Below, piece by piece: positions 32,645 to 43,892 of a stretch of DNA of 64,000 bases. The DNA comes from Amyelois transitella (lineage: Eukaryota; Arthropoda; Insecta; Lepidoptera; Pyralidae). A program made the translations under genes and the position numbers. How positions within the stretch are numbered: the first letter of the stretch is position 1; each line of letters starts with the position of its first letter. The stretch covers positions 2,542,001 to 2,606,000 of the forward strand of contig NC_083513.1 in the NCBI RefSeq assembly GCF_032362555.1, in the 5' to 3' direction. The notes under the pieces are model-generated. The model made no database searches and had not been told where the DNA came from. It saw only the letters and a list, made by a program, of their open reading frames with translations.

Positions 32645-33965
32645 CATTCAGTCAGAAAAGTATCGGGAATGGATTATTTATTTATGGTTCCAAATTCAAA
32701 TTTTTGTTTTTTTTGTTGTTGTTAGATTGGCACAACTGTTTTCCATTTTGGCGCGGAGTTTGAGTTGCATCTGTTGTTTACATTAAATACAGTGCTATTT
32801 TTAGTTATATCATATCTAGTGTGTATTGCTAATTTCATAATGGATAAAAACATCGAACAAAGAGTTTGTCTTAAATTTTGCATTGCCAATGGAATATCGT
32901 GTTCGGAGTCACTGAAAATGTTACAGAAGGCTTACGGTGAATCGACTTTATCAAAAACTCGTGCTTATGAGTGGTACAAAGCGTTCAAAAGCGGTCGAGA
33001 TGTGATGGAAGATTTGCCTCGCTCTGGTAGGCCATCAACGTCTGCAACTGAAGTTAACATCGCAAAAGTGAAGGAAATAGTGACTGAAAATCCTCATTCA
33101 ACTTTGAGAGAGATAGCCACCGAACTTTCTGTATCTCACGAGTCGATCCGTACCATTTTAACTAATAATTTGGGTATGAAACATGTTGCCGCTCGGCTAG
33201 TCCCAAAAGACCTGAATTTTTTTCAAAAACTCAATCGCATGAGAGTCGCTGAGGACATGCTAGAACGAGTCAATTCCGACCCAACATTCATGAAACGCAT
33301 TGTTACTGGTGACGAGACGTGGGTTTACGAGTTTGACATGCAAACTAGTCAACAAGCTTCGGAGTGGCGCCTTCCAACTGAACCGAAACCGAAAAAACCA
33401 CGCCAAAGTCGTTCAAAAGTCAAAGTCATGTTGACTGTTTTCTTTGACTATCGCGGTGTTGTGCACTCGGAATTCTTGCCGGAAGGTCAAACGGTAAATA
33501 AGGAATATTATTTGAGTGTTATGCGGCGTTTAAGAGAGCAAATCCGACGAAAAAGGCCAGATTTGTGGAAAGAAAATTCTTGGATTTTGCACCATGATAA
33601 TGCACCTTCGCACAAGGCCATCATTGTGAACGAATTTTTAACCAAACACTCAACAAATACCATCGAGCAACCACCATATTCACCAGATATGGCTCCAGCC
33701 GACTTTTTTCTTTTTCCTAAACTCAAATTACCACTTCGTGGCACCCGTTTTCAATCGGTAGAAGACATAAAAGAGAATTCGCGGCGAGAACTGACCTCAA
33801 TTCCGGAAACAGCGTTTAAAAAATGTTTTGATGATTGGATTATTCGTTGGCGTAAGTGTATCGTTTCTAAAGGAGCATATTTTGAAGGCGATAAAATAAA
33901 TTTGGATGAATAACAAACAGTTTGTGTATTATTGAACTTTTCCTGCTACTTTCTTGACAGAGTAG
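32645..33965 (+). mobile_element. mariner transposon, copy 2, full length
   Basis: A 1321-base element between TA duplications (32643-32644, 33966-33967), with the same terminal repeats as copy 1 and two fewer T in the poly-T before the gene. It lies antisense to the exons and ends 135 bases past the V29 stop. Near identity to copy 1 implies recent insertion of one or both. Confidence 0.93.
32840..33913 (+). CDS. Mariner transposase, copy 2
   Basis: 357 residues, with a protein identical to copy 1 and the same DD34D set (TGDETW, HHDNAPSH, MAPADFF). The only coding difference I noticed is a silent Gly codon near the end (GGC here, GGT in copy 1). The frame is intact, so it could be functional. 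Confidence 0.95.
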   Translation: MDKNIEQRVCLKFCIANGISCSESLKMLQKAYGESTLSKTRAYEWYKAFKSGRDVMEDLPRSGRPSTSATEVNIAKVKEIVTENPHSTLREIATELSVSHESIRTILTNNLGMKHVAARLVPKDLNFFQKLNRMRVAEDMLERVNSDPTFMKRIVTGDETWVYEFDMQTSQQASEWRLPTEPKPKKPRQSRSKVKVMLTVFFDYRGVVHSEFLPEGQTVNKEYYLSVMRRLREQIRRKRPDLWKENSWILHHDNAPSHKAIIVNEFLTKHSTNTIEQPPYSPDMAPADFFLFPKLKLPLRGTRFQSVEDIKENSRRELTSIPETAFKKCFDDWIIRWRKCIVSKGAYFEGDKINLDE

Positions 33966-34099
33966 TATATAAGAAGAACATAAGACATTACTTGGGTGAG
34001 TCCAAAACGCCTCTTACAAAACGCTACTTAAGTATGACGTAACCCTGGTTTTCTTGTTAGTTAAGTATAATATAATTCAAGAAACTGTTTGTCCAATTG

Positions 34100-34299
34100 T
34101 TATACATGAATATGATCATCATTAACACCGACTATTTCATCTTCGACCGTGATCACGTTCGCTTTACAGCCCCTTGATGATTTGGTACAATTCCACCTGA
34201 CTTTGGCACCTTTACATCTGTGGTATTTGTTGTATCTGCGACTTCCATACTGCAATACAGGGTTGCCATACCTCGTTATTGTGAATATAGGGGCGATTC
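34100..34299 (-). CDS. mod(mdg4): V29, FLYWCH alternative last exon, block B
   Basis: 65 codons follow CAATTATTTTCTCAG|GA. IAPIFTITRYGNPVLQYGSRRY, VRWNC-x6-CKANVITVEDEIV, H-I-H-V. No AATAAA is seen in the 135 bases between its stop and mariner copy 2, so polyadenylation may fall within the transposon. No early start codon. Confidence 0.83.
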
Positions 34300-34909
34300 C
34301 TGAGAAAATAATTGTGGATCAGTTCCGTAGCATGGCACGCGCGTAGCATTTTTTATCGCGCGTAAAACCGTCGTGATAAAAACGGCATCGCGCGTGTCTT
34401 ACGGAGGCAGGAGAGTGTAAAAGGAAAAGTTGGAATGTGACCTAAATGAACTGAATTAAATTAATACTCAATGAATGAACATCTATTTATTTGTATGTAA
34501 TTAATTCAAATATTAATTGTTTTTTCTAATATCATATGGTGAAAATTGTAGTTTCTAATTTTAATCATAGATTTAACGATCACGTATTATACTGTAACGT
34601 GCATTCAATACAGACAAAGAGACAAATAGTGCATAAGTATATGGTAATTTCCTAAGTTTTCTAAAACACTACACACACAAAGTCTTAAGATCAAATCTGG
34701 TTCTAATTATCAAACATCAATTTTCTTACCCTATGAAAAATATTTCAACACGTACAGACAAATATAATGTGACACTGAACGACCGGATAAGGAACAGTGA
34801 GGTAAGGGAATGTATTGATGTCAAAGAACTAATCTGTCTTGGTATAGACAAATAGAGTATCTACGATATAATTTTAAAAATTTTCCTAATATAAACAACA
34901 ATCAGAATC
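34300..34909. other. Spacer without a gene
   Basis: AT-rich. A short GCGCG-bearing palindromic patch occurs near 34330-34400 (GCGCGTAGCATTTTTTATCGCGCGT). Otherwise nothing. Confidence 0.45.
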
Positions 34910-34912
34910 TAA

Positions 34913-35241
34913 TGCCCGTTTTCACCGACGATTCCTTCGTTTTAAGTGACACTAAGCAGCATATAGGATGTCCCTTAGTAAAAATGTGTTTTCACCGCTG
35001 CTTAAGTGTCACCTAACAACTAAGGCGAGCACTTAAATTTGCCCTTATACTCTGTTTTAAACATTATTTATCATTTTGAAAGATACAACTCTTTACAAAA
35101 CGTCTCTTAAATAGGGAGACCCCAACAGGAACACCTAGCGTGTTAAAAAGGAAGTTAGGTAAGTATTTGATTTTAGGAGGCCCCTAGCTTCGGTAATACT
35201 TAGTTAGGGGTGAGTTAGAGACTCGTTGGTGAAAACGGGCA
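34913..35241. mobile_element. MITE, PIF/Harbinger-like
   Basis: A 329-base non-coding element with terminal inverted repeats TGCCCGTTTTCACC and GGTGAAAACGGGCA, flanked by a three-base TAA duplication (34910-34912, 35242-35244). Three-base TAA/TTA duplications are typical of PIF/Harbinger. No transposase is inside. Confidence 0.8.
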
Positions 35242-35300
35242 TAAGTGTTGCTGCTCCTAAACATGATTTTGTATCAATCAATAATGTCTACGCGCTGGTT

Positions 35301-35506
35301 TTAAGGATGGTTGTGATAGTTGGAAATACAAACGATTTCATCGTATATAGTGAAAACTTTCGCCAAGCAGCCGTGCGTCTTCTTAACACACCTCCATTTT
35401 ATTTTCGGCCCAATGTTATCACAGCTAACCGAATTGAAGCGATGTCCGTGTAACAGAAGCACTTTTCCACCGCGCTGTGACTTTATAAAGGTCGCCTTTA
35501 TTGACA
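35301..35506 (-). CDS. mod(mdg4): V30, FLYWCH alternative last exon, block B
   Basis: 67 codons follow GACTTTATTTCTCCAG|TG. SIKATFIKSQRGGKVLLLHGHRF, IKWRC-x6-CLAKVFTIYDEIV, H-N-H-P. The MITE ends about 60 bases past its stop. Confidence 0.84.
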
Positions 35507-36035
35507 CTGGAGAAATAAAGTCACATTTTAGATGTGAACAATTGCTTATAAGATCAAACTCCATTTAAAACAATAAAAAATCACAACAGCTATCTAATGT
35601 TAATGGGCCCTTAGAGGATTTAATTAAAAATATGAATAGAGACAGCTAGAAAAAGAAAATAGTTATTAGTATTTAAAGACATGTTTTTACTGTGATTTTT
35701 TTATTCAGGAGCGTCCATATAGCCTTATTTTTAAAGTTACGAACATGTCCATGAGAAAAATAACTGAGTTTAAATTAAAATTGATGATCTGTGTATACTC
35801 GTAAAATGAAGGAAATTTGACTTGTTTAGAGATGGTGTGAGTGAGTACATCTAAACAATGATTAAAAAAAATCCAATTCGCGCAATTCAAGAAATAAATA
35901 TAATAATAATTATCAATAAAACAAACAAGAACAAAATTGACACTGAATAGTCCCCGTTTTGATACAGGAATAATAAATATCATGTCTGAAACTGTACCTA
36001 ATATTTGCAACGGAAATACCTAAAATCTGCTAAGG

Positions 36036-36229
36036 TCACTGGTGGTTGTGTAACGCGTTGATTTCTATAATCTCATCATCTTTGGTCACTATTTTAGCTT
36101 TGCATTTCATGCAGGCCTTAACGCAGTACCAGTGGGTCTTCCAACCGGTATTCCCAGATTTATTGAACCGGTACCTGCCCATCTGGATAACCGGCTTACC
36201 ATAACGGGACGTTGTAAACACGGGTGCAT
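36036..36229 (-). CDS. mod(mdg4): V31, FLYWCH alternative last exon, block B
   Basis: 63 codons follow AATTTTATTTCTCGGCAG|AT. APVFTTSRYGKPVIQMGRYRF, HWYC-x6-CKAKIVTKDDEII, H-N-H-Q. One extra Cys lies between the zinc Cys (VKACMK). It is the sister of V32. Confidence 0.85.
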
Positions 36230-37200
36230 CTGCCGAGAAATAAAATTGTTACTGTTAATATCTGAAAATAAAATCTAGTCTTAGAATTTGTTGAGAAAAA
36301 AATGATAAAATTTTAATAAAAAATGAATAAATAAAAAGAATTTGTTAATTTAATACAATAAATATACGCAAGATTAAAAGACTGCTTACCTTCTAAGCTC
36401 TATATTTCTAAAATATACGCCTGAGATAGTGCATTCTGCACTTAAATAAGAGAATAAATAAACTCTCGTTATGGGGTATCATCGAAGTCTGAAAGGCAAT
36501 GAGCCGCCACCACCACGATGAAGACACTTTACTTACAACTGCGAAGAATTCTATGAGGTGTTTGGCTTTCAGCACTTGATAATGACATTACTCTTGAAGA
36601 CTCTTCTCTTCTTGAAGAGCTGCAGACTTTCTAAATCCACAGAGACATTTGAGTACAAAAGGACAGCTTCCCCAATCAATGGAGTCACAGAGAACGGAGG
36701 ACAGTGGCGTCTTCGTTTTTATTTGACCTTTCCTCTTCTGGCTCCAGGTAACAGGCAACCAGGTCACCAAGGAGGGCTGCAACCAACAAATGAATTTGCA
36801 AAATGCTGGAATTACAGACAAAAAAGAGTTGACAGAGAAACGTCCATTGAAGGCTTTTAAAATTTATTCCAAAATTTCACACAGCACACGTAGCACAAAT
36901 ATTACAGAATTTGTATTGCCATACTGTTATTTGTATTGATTATTTGTCCCCAAGTTAGAAACAGATCCGTTTTTAGGGAAGAATTAATTTAATAAGATTC
37001 TTCAATTCATTTTTGTAACTCAACAAAGTCATGGAAAAGAACATTAAAATACTCCATTTAATTAAAAATAAAAAGTCTAAAATGAAATTACCTACTAATT
37101 AAAAAAACATAAAGTACTATTAATTGCGACAAACTATACAAATTGTATAACAAATCTTACAGCTCGTTTTCACTACTATCTACAATACTTTATTCATGTA
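36230..37200. other. Spacer with unidentified sequence at 36450-36860
   Basis: No finger is seen. 36450-36860 has balanced composition and short frames on both strands but no domain I recognise. It may be an old repeat. Confidence 0.4.
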
Positions 37201-37331
37201 ACATACATACAAAAAATCACGCCCACTTCCCGGGGGGTAGGCAGAGACTATCTCTTTCCACTTGCGGCATACTTCTTCCGCTTCATCTATATTCATATCA
37301 CTCTTCATGCAAGCTCGGTGTTTTCGGGTAC
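37201..37331 (-). repeat. SINE family 2 copy
   Basis: It is the reverse complement of the 48523-48659 body: ACATACATAC tail side, CACGCCCACTTCCCGGGGGG, TATCTCTTTCCACTTG, ACTCTTCATGCAAGCTCGG. Confidence 0.75.
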
Positions 37332-37353
37332 TCTTATAAGGGTTCTTCTATAA

Positions 37354-37547
37354 TTAATGATTATGATCAGGATTCATGTGGATTATCTCGTCTTCCATGG
37401 TGATAATTTTGGCCTTACATTTCTGCGCGGCTCTGACACAAGGCCACCGCGCTTTGGGTCCCTTGCTACCAACCCACTTGTTGAACCGATAGCGGCCAAT
37501 TTGAATCACTGGCTTGCCACAACGCGAGGTGGTGTACACTGGAGTAT
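37354..37547 (-). CDS. mod(mdg4): V32, FLYWCH alternative last exon, block B
   Basis: 63 codons follow AAAGTTCTTTATAACTTCACAG|AT. TPVYTTSRCGKPVIQIGRYRF, RWPC-x6-CKAKIITMEDEII and H-N-H at the stop. It is close to V31 across the whole exon. A family 2 SINE ends 23 bases past the stop. Confidence 0.85.
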
Positions 37548-38027
37548 CTGTGAAGTTATAAAGAACTTTATAAACAATCTGAAGGCACAAGTTGTTAAAG
37601 ATATTATAAATCTGATGAGATGTTATAAATCTTTTATCTCAATTAACATATCAAAGGAGCTATAAAAACAAATAGGTACTCGTGCTAAATAATCGTGTAA
37701 ATATATTGCGAATATTGTCAATTGTTTTAATTATCATCTTTTAGACCACTTTCATACAAATGTGTTGTAATTTTAGATTGATAATAATAAATACGTAAAA
37801 TTTAATTTAATTGAGTAATTAACTCAAAAATTATAGCTATGTATTTTATTTACCCAAACAAATTGTACAGATACAATATTACGAAGCGCAACGTAACTGA
37901 GACAATCTATCAGCAGACAGCCGGAACAACTGACTCAAACACAACTCAAAAATTAAACATGTAAGTACATAATTTTAACAGAAGGATGTATTTTGCAAAA
38001 TTCTCAGCTACTTATTGTTTGTGTGTG

Positions 38028-38140
38028 TACTTTATTGTACATAACAATTTTTTAATAATACATAATAAGACAGTAAAAAATAAAAATACACAATGGCGGA
38101 CTTATCCCTATGAGTGATTTCTTCCAGTCAACCAGGTAAC
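38028..38140 (-). repeat. LINE 3' tail fragment
   Basis: Read on the minus strand: GACTGGAAGAAATCACTCATAGGGATAAGTCCGCCATTGTG...ACAATAAAGTAC. It is the same type as 11565-11655, and lies just past the V33 stop. Confidence 0.65.
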
Positions 38141-38169
38141 AAAGAAACATATAACGGTAAAACAAATTT

Positions 38170-38375
38170 CTAGTGTTCTTCTCGTTCATGATTATGGTCA
38201 TCGTTATACCTGACGATGTCATCATGAAGCATAGTGACGGTTGCTTTGCAGCCAATATTCTTGCTACGGACGCAAGTCCATCTGCTTTTGGGGCCTTTTT
38301 CGCTGTGTTTGTTGAAACGGAACCCGCTATAGCAGAGAGCTGGAAATCCTCGAATGGTCGTTACAAAATACGGGC
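38170..38375 (-). CDS. mod(mdg4): V33, FLYWCH alternative last exon, block B
   Basis: 67 codons follow TTTTTTTTGCTTAAG|GC. PYFVTTIRGFPALCYSGFRF, SRWTC-x7-CKATVTMLHDDIV, H-N-H and a charged EREEH end. A plus-strand frame over the same bases is a shadow. It has no early start codon. Confidence 0.83.
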
Positions 38376-38967
38376 CTTAAGCAAAAAAAAAAGAAAATAT
38401 AATTTTAACAATTAATTCGACCAATTAGCTCAGTTTAGTAAAAATAAAATAAAGACAGGAAAGAAAACATAAACTTTATTCATTTAATATTCGTTCATTC
38501 ATACATAAGCAATAAATAAAAAGAAAATATAACTGGCACATTTACCTACTGGCGACAGGACAAGTCTAATGATAGGTGCCTTCTAAACAGTATCCAAATT
38601 TTATATACTATTCTTATTGCTTACTACTAAAAAAACCGACAAGAGGTGAATGACCATGATGGAAACCATAAGTAGGAAAGGATTGCCTATTGAGATGGCA
38701 GGTGACAAAATTAATTGGAAGAAAATAACATATGTATTATACCAATTCCACGCACATCTTAATTTTGTAATCCAAACTTTATTTCCCGACACTGATAAAC
38801 ACTCAACAAATGTAAAGTGATGAACAAGTCAAGCGATGAACTGATTAGATTTTGTAGTAAACATTAGGACGCCGTCGGGACTAACCCCGGACGCATCCTG
38901 GGCTCCTCTTCAGAGACAAGTCAAAGTTACTGTGATGAACTAGGAGGAAGAAGAACAAGATGTCGAT

Positions 38968-39164
38968 CTAATTAGGATGGTTATGCTTACACCCCATGAC
39001 CAATATTTCATCGCTGAAAGTGGTGACGGTGGCTTTACACCCATGATTACGACGGATGCAGCGCCACCTGCTTTTTCCAGGGGTCCGCGGCAGTTGTTCA
39101 TTGAACCGGAACCGATCCACTACTAGGACGCGGTTCCCTTGCTTCGTCTGGAGAAAATGGTAAT
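38968..39164 (-). CDS. mod(mdg4): V34, FLYWCH alternative last exon, block B
   Basis: 64 codons follow CTTGTGATCTTTCAG|AT. YHFLQTKQGNRVLVVDRFRF, SRWRC-x6-CKATVTTFSDEIL, H-N-H-P-N. It is not visible as a start-to-stop frame; the acceptor and array phase define it. Confidence 0.84.
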
Positions 39165-39477
39165 CTGAAAGATCACAAGAGGAACTGTTAATATATGAAC
39201 CTAATTATTGAGTGCTCCTAATGCACCCGTTGAGTTCAGGATGACAAATATTTAAGAAAATTTATGGGGAAAAAAATACAAAAATATTTTTATCAACATT
39301 TTTCAAATTATATTTTTAAATACATATGTCTGTGGACTGAATAATAAAGAAAAGACCTAAAAAGGCAACAGAAAAGTACATTTATGTAAACATTAGTTAG
39401 TCGTCGACGAACTGTTACTGGGCGGGCAATATAAACTAAACGGTCATAGCTTATAATTAAACATACAAAATAAAGAC

Positions 39478-39671
39478 TCATAAAGGATGATTATGAGCAA
39501 GATTGCTTCGCACAATAGTTCTTGCAATGCTGACGAGGAATGCGTTGCATTTAGTTCTACTTTTAGTGGTGCACTGCCAGCGGATCTTCCCCCCCGTAGC
39601 ATAGGACTTGGAGAACCGGTATCCACTCGCCACCAGCATTTCTGTTCCTCTGGGAGTCACCACAATATTAA
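39478..39671 (-). CDS. mod(mdg4): V35, FLYWCH alternative last exon, block B
   Basis: 63 codons follow GTTACAAAATCAATTGCAG|TT. NIVVTPRGTEMLVASGYRF, IRWQC-x7-CNAFLVSIARTIV, H-N-H-P-L. It is related to V36 (Q-C-x-T-x-x-x-R-T-K-C spacing). Confidence 0.84.
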
Positions 39672-39900
39672 CTGCAATTGATTTTGTAACGTTAATTTGT
39701 TTTACATTGAGTATCACCATAGCCTTCGTTAAATTTGACTGTAGTGATAACAATAACAGTGACAATATAGTTTGAACAATTTTTAAATGGTGCGTCACAA
39801 ATAAACAATGGAACCAAGTCAAGTGCAATTCATAAGTAGATAAGAGCTAGCTAAGTAGATGAAGAGAGTGCTCCAATTGAAGCCAAAATATCCAGACCTT

Positions 39901-40097
39901 TCACAGCCTATAATGGCAATGCTGTAAGAAGCTCTTCACAATATCTCCTTCGACGGTAGTCACGAACGCTCTGCACTTGGTCCGATACCTGGTGGCACAT
40001 TGCCATCTCTCCTTGCCATGCCTGCAGTACTCCCTTGAAAATCTATAGCCATCAATAAGTAGCATCATCTTGTTCCTTGATGACCAAATTGGTGTTA
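39901..40097 (-). CDS. mod(mdg4): V36, FLYWCH alternative last exon, block B
   Basis: 64 codons follow TGTTTGTACATTCCAG|TA. TPIWSSRNKMMLLIDGYRF, ERWQC-x7-CRAFVTTVEGDIV, H-C-H then YRL. A Cys between the two zinc His is unusual. It lies only about 230 bases from V35. Confidence 0.83.
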
Positions 40098-40163
40098 CTG
40101 GAATGTACAAACATCCATTGTATATCTATAAACAATGCTAAATTTACAATTAAAGAAATTTAA

Positions 40164-40350
40164 AATAGAATTGAGATTCAAATAGCGACAGGTTGTTAGC
40201 CCATCGCTTAAAAGAATAAACCCCAGTTTACACGCCTATCCCACAGTCACAATATTACATTAATAGTCACAAATTTTACGCCTTTTACGACATCCATGGG
40301 AAAAATGGAGTGGTCCTATTCTTTTTTATATTGGTACCGTGAACCACACC
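40164..40350 (-). repeat. SINE family 1, truncated copy
   Basis: Reverse orientation. It has the GTG(A/G)TTCACGGTACC head side and the AATAGAATTGAGATTCAAATAG middle, with a short insertion near 40235-40275. Confidence 0.75.
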
Positions 40351-41980
40351 TCTGTATATAATATAAATCCTAATGTTACTCATTATATATACAGAGTAGA
40401 TACAATGGTTCATTATTACTTTCTTTTATAAATTAACTGGAAACTATGCCTATTAAAACACATTGTACAAAAAACGTTTAAAAATAGCAAGACAAAAAAA
40501 AAACAAACGTTGAACTATTATAAAGGCGTGTAATTATTAAGAATGTGTGTGTTAATACGAGTATAAAACATTATTACATTACTTAAATCAGAACAAAAGC
40601 AGCTTAAACACTAGATTTATCCACCACCAAGACTTACTTAGTATTTTCATACGAGAATGTGTTGAGGATGTAAGATATGTTTTTAAACTACCTACATTGA
40701 TTCTTACTCAGATAAGCAGTTATGTTCAGACCACAACGTAAGTTGGTATATTGTGAGTGAGAATTTTGTCTATTATCAAAAGCTACTAAGTATTTTAATT
40801 AATTAAAATTTTTAGCTTTAATATAATTTTAACTGACATTATTTAAAATATAGCATGTGACAAAAAAGTCAGGATAATCATAAGCAACAATTTTTACGTT
40901 GTGATGAGGAAATAAATATTTGTTTGGAAAATATTTCGGGATTTTATTTTTATATATTTAAATTCAAACTAAAACAAGCCGGCAGCCAGCTGTCGACTGT
41001 TTTAATTGATGCGATAATCAAAAAGCCTTAGAAATATGTATTTTATTAATGTATTGAGTTACTGTCGCCCGCATCTTCGATCAATACAATAAAGCTGATT
41101 GCCCTTTCGAGGGGCGAGGGAAAATACAGACATCGGTCAGTTATTTTTTTTTATATACATGGATGACAAAACTAGAAAAACAAATGTTATTTTTTATTTT
41201 CTTAGCTTTTTATACTTCGCGGTGGTTGATGTTTTATAAGTTAACCTAACCTACTCTTTTGTCACACATACATAAAATTAATTCCAGGTCAAGCTTCACT
41301 TTTAATTAAAACTAAGCAACACCATAAAAAGCACCTTTTTTAAGATTTCATATATTTTCGAAAGATAATTATGGAATCACTTATTTTAATGCTAAATCTC
41401 TATTTTACATAGTTTACAAAATAGTTTCATGATAGTCAAATTAATAAAAAAATACATCAAAACTATGATTACAAAAATAATAAAAACATAACATGTTAGT
41501 CTGTAAAATGAATGTATCTATGGGTCTTTGATGCCCGAGAATAAAAAAGTAAAAAAAAAAAAAATATTGATGAAGAGCTTTTCTAAGTCCATATTTATTA
41601 CAAGTGCGATCGTAAAAGCCCACAAGCAAGATACATTTGTAAATCTTAAAATAGTAATTATCTAAAAAATAAAAAATATTTATGTATAAATTTTCAGCCC
41701 AAATTAGATATTTAATTGGAAATATAAATAACTATAGAATGTTTAAAACTACGCCATTTTTTGTTTTGGATATCGCCTGAAGACCCAAACGGACATTTAA
41801 GTGAAAATTAAAATGAGTTTTAATTCATCAATTAATGAAAAAGAAAATGGTTCCATATTGCTTGTAATTCAGTTTAATGGCATAAACATCGTTTTATTAT
41901 AAAGTTTTAGTATCGAAATTTATATGAAACCATGATTACGCCAAAAATATTAAGGACCCGTAGAAAACGACACGAATGTA
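40351..41980. other. Long spacer without a gene
   Basis: 1.6 kb of AT-rich sequence. I see no finger, no transposase and no clear repeat. Confidence 0.5.
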
Positions 41981-42201
41981 CTAAAACCGGTTAGCGCTAG
42001 TATGAGCCGTTGGATTGTGGAATCCCCAAACACGAACGATAGCGTTGTCCAGGGTGTGGAGAGAAGCCCTGCAGCCAGCCTTGGCTTTGACGCACACCCA
42101 TCTGATTCTGTTCCCATACTTGTTGACGCGGTTGAAGCGGTATCGTCCAATCATGATCACAGGATTGCCTCGTTGGGATTTCGCGAATACCGGATTCAAA
42201 T
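41981..42201 (-). CDS. mod(mdg4): V37, FLYWCH exon lacking the second zinc His
   Basis: 72 codons follow AGTGTATGTTTCAG|AT. LNPVFAKSQRGNPVIMIGRYRF, IRWVC-x6-CRASLHTLDNAIV. The end reads GFHNPTAHTSANRF, so the expected H-N-H is H-N-P. A His five residues on might substitute, or zinc binding may be weakened. Otherwise intact and near V38 in sequence. Confidence 0.78.
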
Positions 42202-42808
42202 CTGAAACATACACTTTGCCGTTAGTACCCTTTAAGTAGTTTTTTGATATACATACAACATAAATTAAATGAATGTTTACATCAAGATGAAGCAGTCTAG
42301 CACAGCACGGGTAGTTGTTGATATAAGAAACACAACTTATAATAATAAATTTACTATCAAAACCAGCAGTGATATAAAGTCTTTCTGCACATAATTAACC
42401 TTAAGTGTTAGTTGATATATATGCTACATGTTAATGTAATTTTTTATTCTTAAATCTTACAAAAAATATGGAATGAGCTGATATAATTTGGAATAATAGA
42501 CAATTCTATGTAAAGCTACATAACTTTAAAAGGAACTTTTTCTATATAAGCACAGTCTTATTATGGTAAAATTAAAAACTAACAAATATTGGCATATTCT
42601 AATTATATGTACTTCAAAAGCTGATTAAACTAAGTTAGGTACTTAAAAATTTTAAGTTTCATAGGACGAAACAAATCTTACAAACACAAGATAGTAATTA
42701 TAATGTCGATTAAAAATTATTCTTAAGGTACTCTTATTGAAAACACTTAAAAAATACGTGAAATAAATCATATCTCCCGTTTTCCTTATCAAAGTTGTTA
42801 CTTCTTTA

Positions 42809-42996
42809 TCAATGATTATGGCTTCCCAAAGTCTTGACGATAATATTGTCCACAGTAGTGAGGGCGGCGTTACACCCATTCTTCTTCTTGATGCAGGTCC
42901 AGCGCACCTTGGAGCCCCAGCTCGCGTGTTTGTTGAAGCGCCACTCACCAATCTGAACCACTAAATTACCGCGTTGCGATAAACCAAACTTTGGTT
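42809..42996 (-). CDS. mod(mdg4): V38, FLYWCH alternative last exon, block B
   Basis: 61 codons follow CAGTTTAATTTTATTCCAG|AA. PKFGLSQRGNLVVQIGEWRF, VRWTC-x6-CNAALTTVDNIIV and H-N-H at the stop. It is the closest relative of V37 (SQRGN start), with the His pair intact. Confidence 0.84.
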
Positions 42997-43337
42997 CTGG
43001 AATAAAATTAAACTGTTGATAAATAACGAAATTGAGACAATGTAAGAATTCAAGAAAATCGTTTACCATCTAAAAGAAATATTATAAGGGTAAAACACGT
43101 GAAATATGTAAAGACGTATGTATGAGTTTGAAATAGAAAGTCAAAGGTAATTTACAGACATTAATTTTGGACTTAATCACTTACATTACATATCATATCT
43201 CTCACATGAGTTGAAAAGTCGTAAATGATAAATGAATTTAATAAGAACAAGTAAACCAGAAGCAGTCTTTTTCTGTACTGCATTACAGCGACACTTTGTA
43301 CAACTTCCAGGGACCAACTATTGGTATTTTTTTTAAA

Positions 43338-43341
<4 letters not shown>

Positions 43342-43399
<58 letters not shown>

Positions 43400-43640
43400 C
43401 GGGACAAATTACACTGATTGAGTTAGCCTCGAAGTAAGTTCTAAACTTGTGTTACGAGATACTAACTCAACGATACTATATTTTATAATAAATACTTATA
43501 AATACTTATATAGATAAACATCCAAGACCCAGGACAATCAGAAAAAGTTCTTTTCTCATCATGCCCTGACCGGGATTCGAACCCGGGACCTCCGGTGTCA
43601 CAGACAAGCGTAGTACCGCTGAGCCACAGAGGCCGTCAAA
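43342..43640 (-). repeat. tRNA-headed SINE with a 55-T poly(A) tail
   Basis: Read on the minus strand, a tRNA-like head (43563-43636; GGCTCAGCGGTA A box, GGTTCGAATCC B box) is followed by a body (GAACTTTTTCTGATTG, GATGTTTATCTATATAAG, GAGTTAGTATCTCG) and ends in an uninterrupted A run (T at 43342-43396). The long pure tail suggests a recent insertion. Confidence 0.85.
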
Positions 43641-43698
43641 TTATTGTTTGCGTAACAGATTTATCACGAGGTAGTTTCTAGTTATTAAAAACTAATTT

Positions 43699-43892
43699 TT
43701 AATTATCTTCTTCATGATTATGCTCATTTTTAGAATGTACCAGCAGCTCCCCAAAGGTGATCACTCGCGCGATGCAACCCATTTTATTACACTTCCATGA
43801 TATCTTGTGGCCATTCTGGTAGTTTCTGGAGAATCTCATGCCGCGATATAAAAGCATGGTGGTCCCTTTGTTCGTTTGTATGAAGCGAAGAT
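43699..43892 (-). CDS. mod(mdg4): V39, FLYWCH alternative last exon, block B
   Basis: 63 codons follow AAATATGTTTTATTTCAG|AT. LRFIQTNKGTTMLLYRGMRF, SWKC-x4-CIARVITFGELLV, H-N-H then EEDN. The four-residue Cys spacing is the tightest in the array. It resembles V44 (IIQTKRGTHMLIMDGFRY). The tRNA-headed SINE starts 58 bases past its stop. Confidence 0.82.

Noticed and set aside
36558-36860. Open frames on both strands near 36.6 kb
   Set aside because: No recognisable motif in any frame and no FLYWCH landmarks; likely an old repeat.
38601-38792. Minus-strand frame with SIGNPFLLMVS resembling a finger entry
   Set aside because: No Trp, Cys pair or His pair follows and no acceptor in phase is clear.
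43563-43636. Functional tRNA gene on the minus strand
   Set aside because: It is joined to a SINE body and a 55-base poly(A) tail, so it is a retroposed head.
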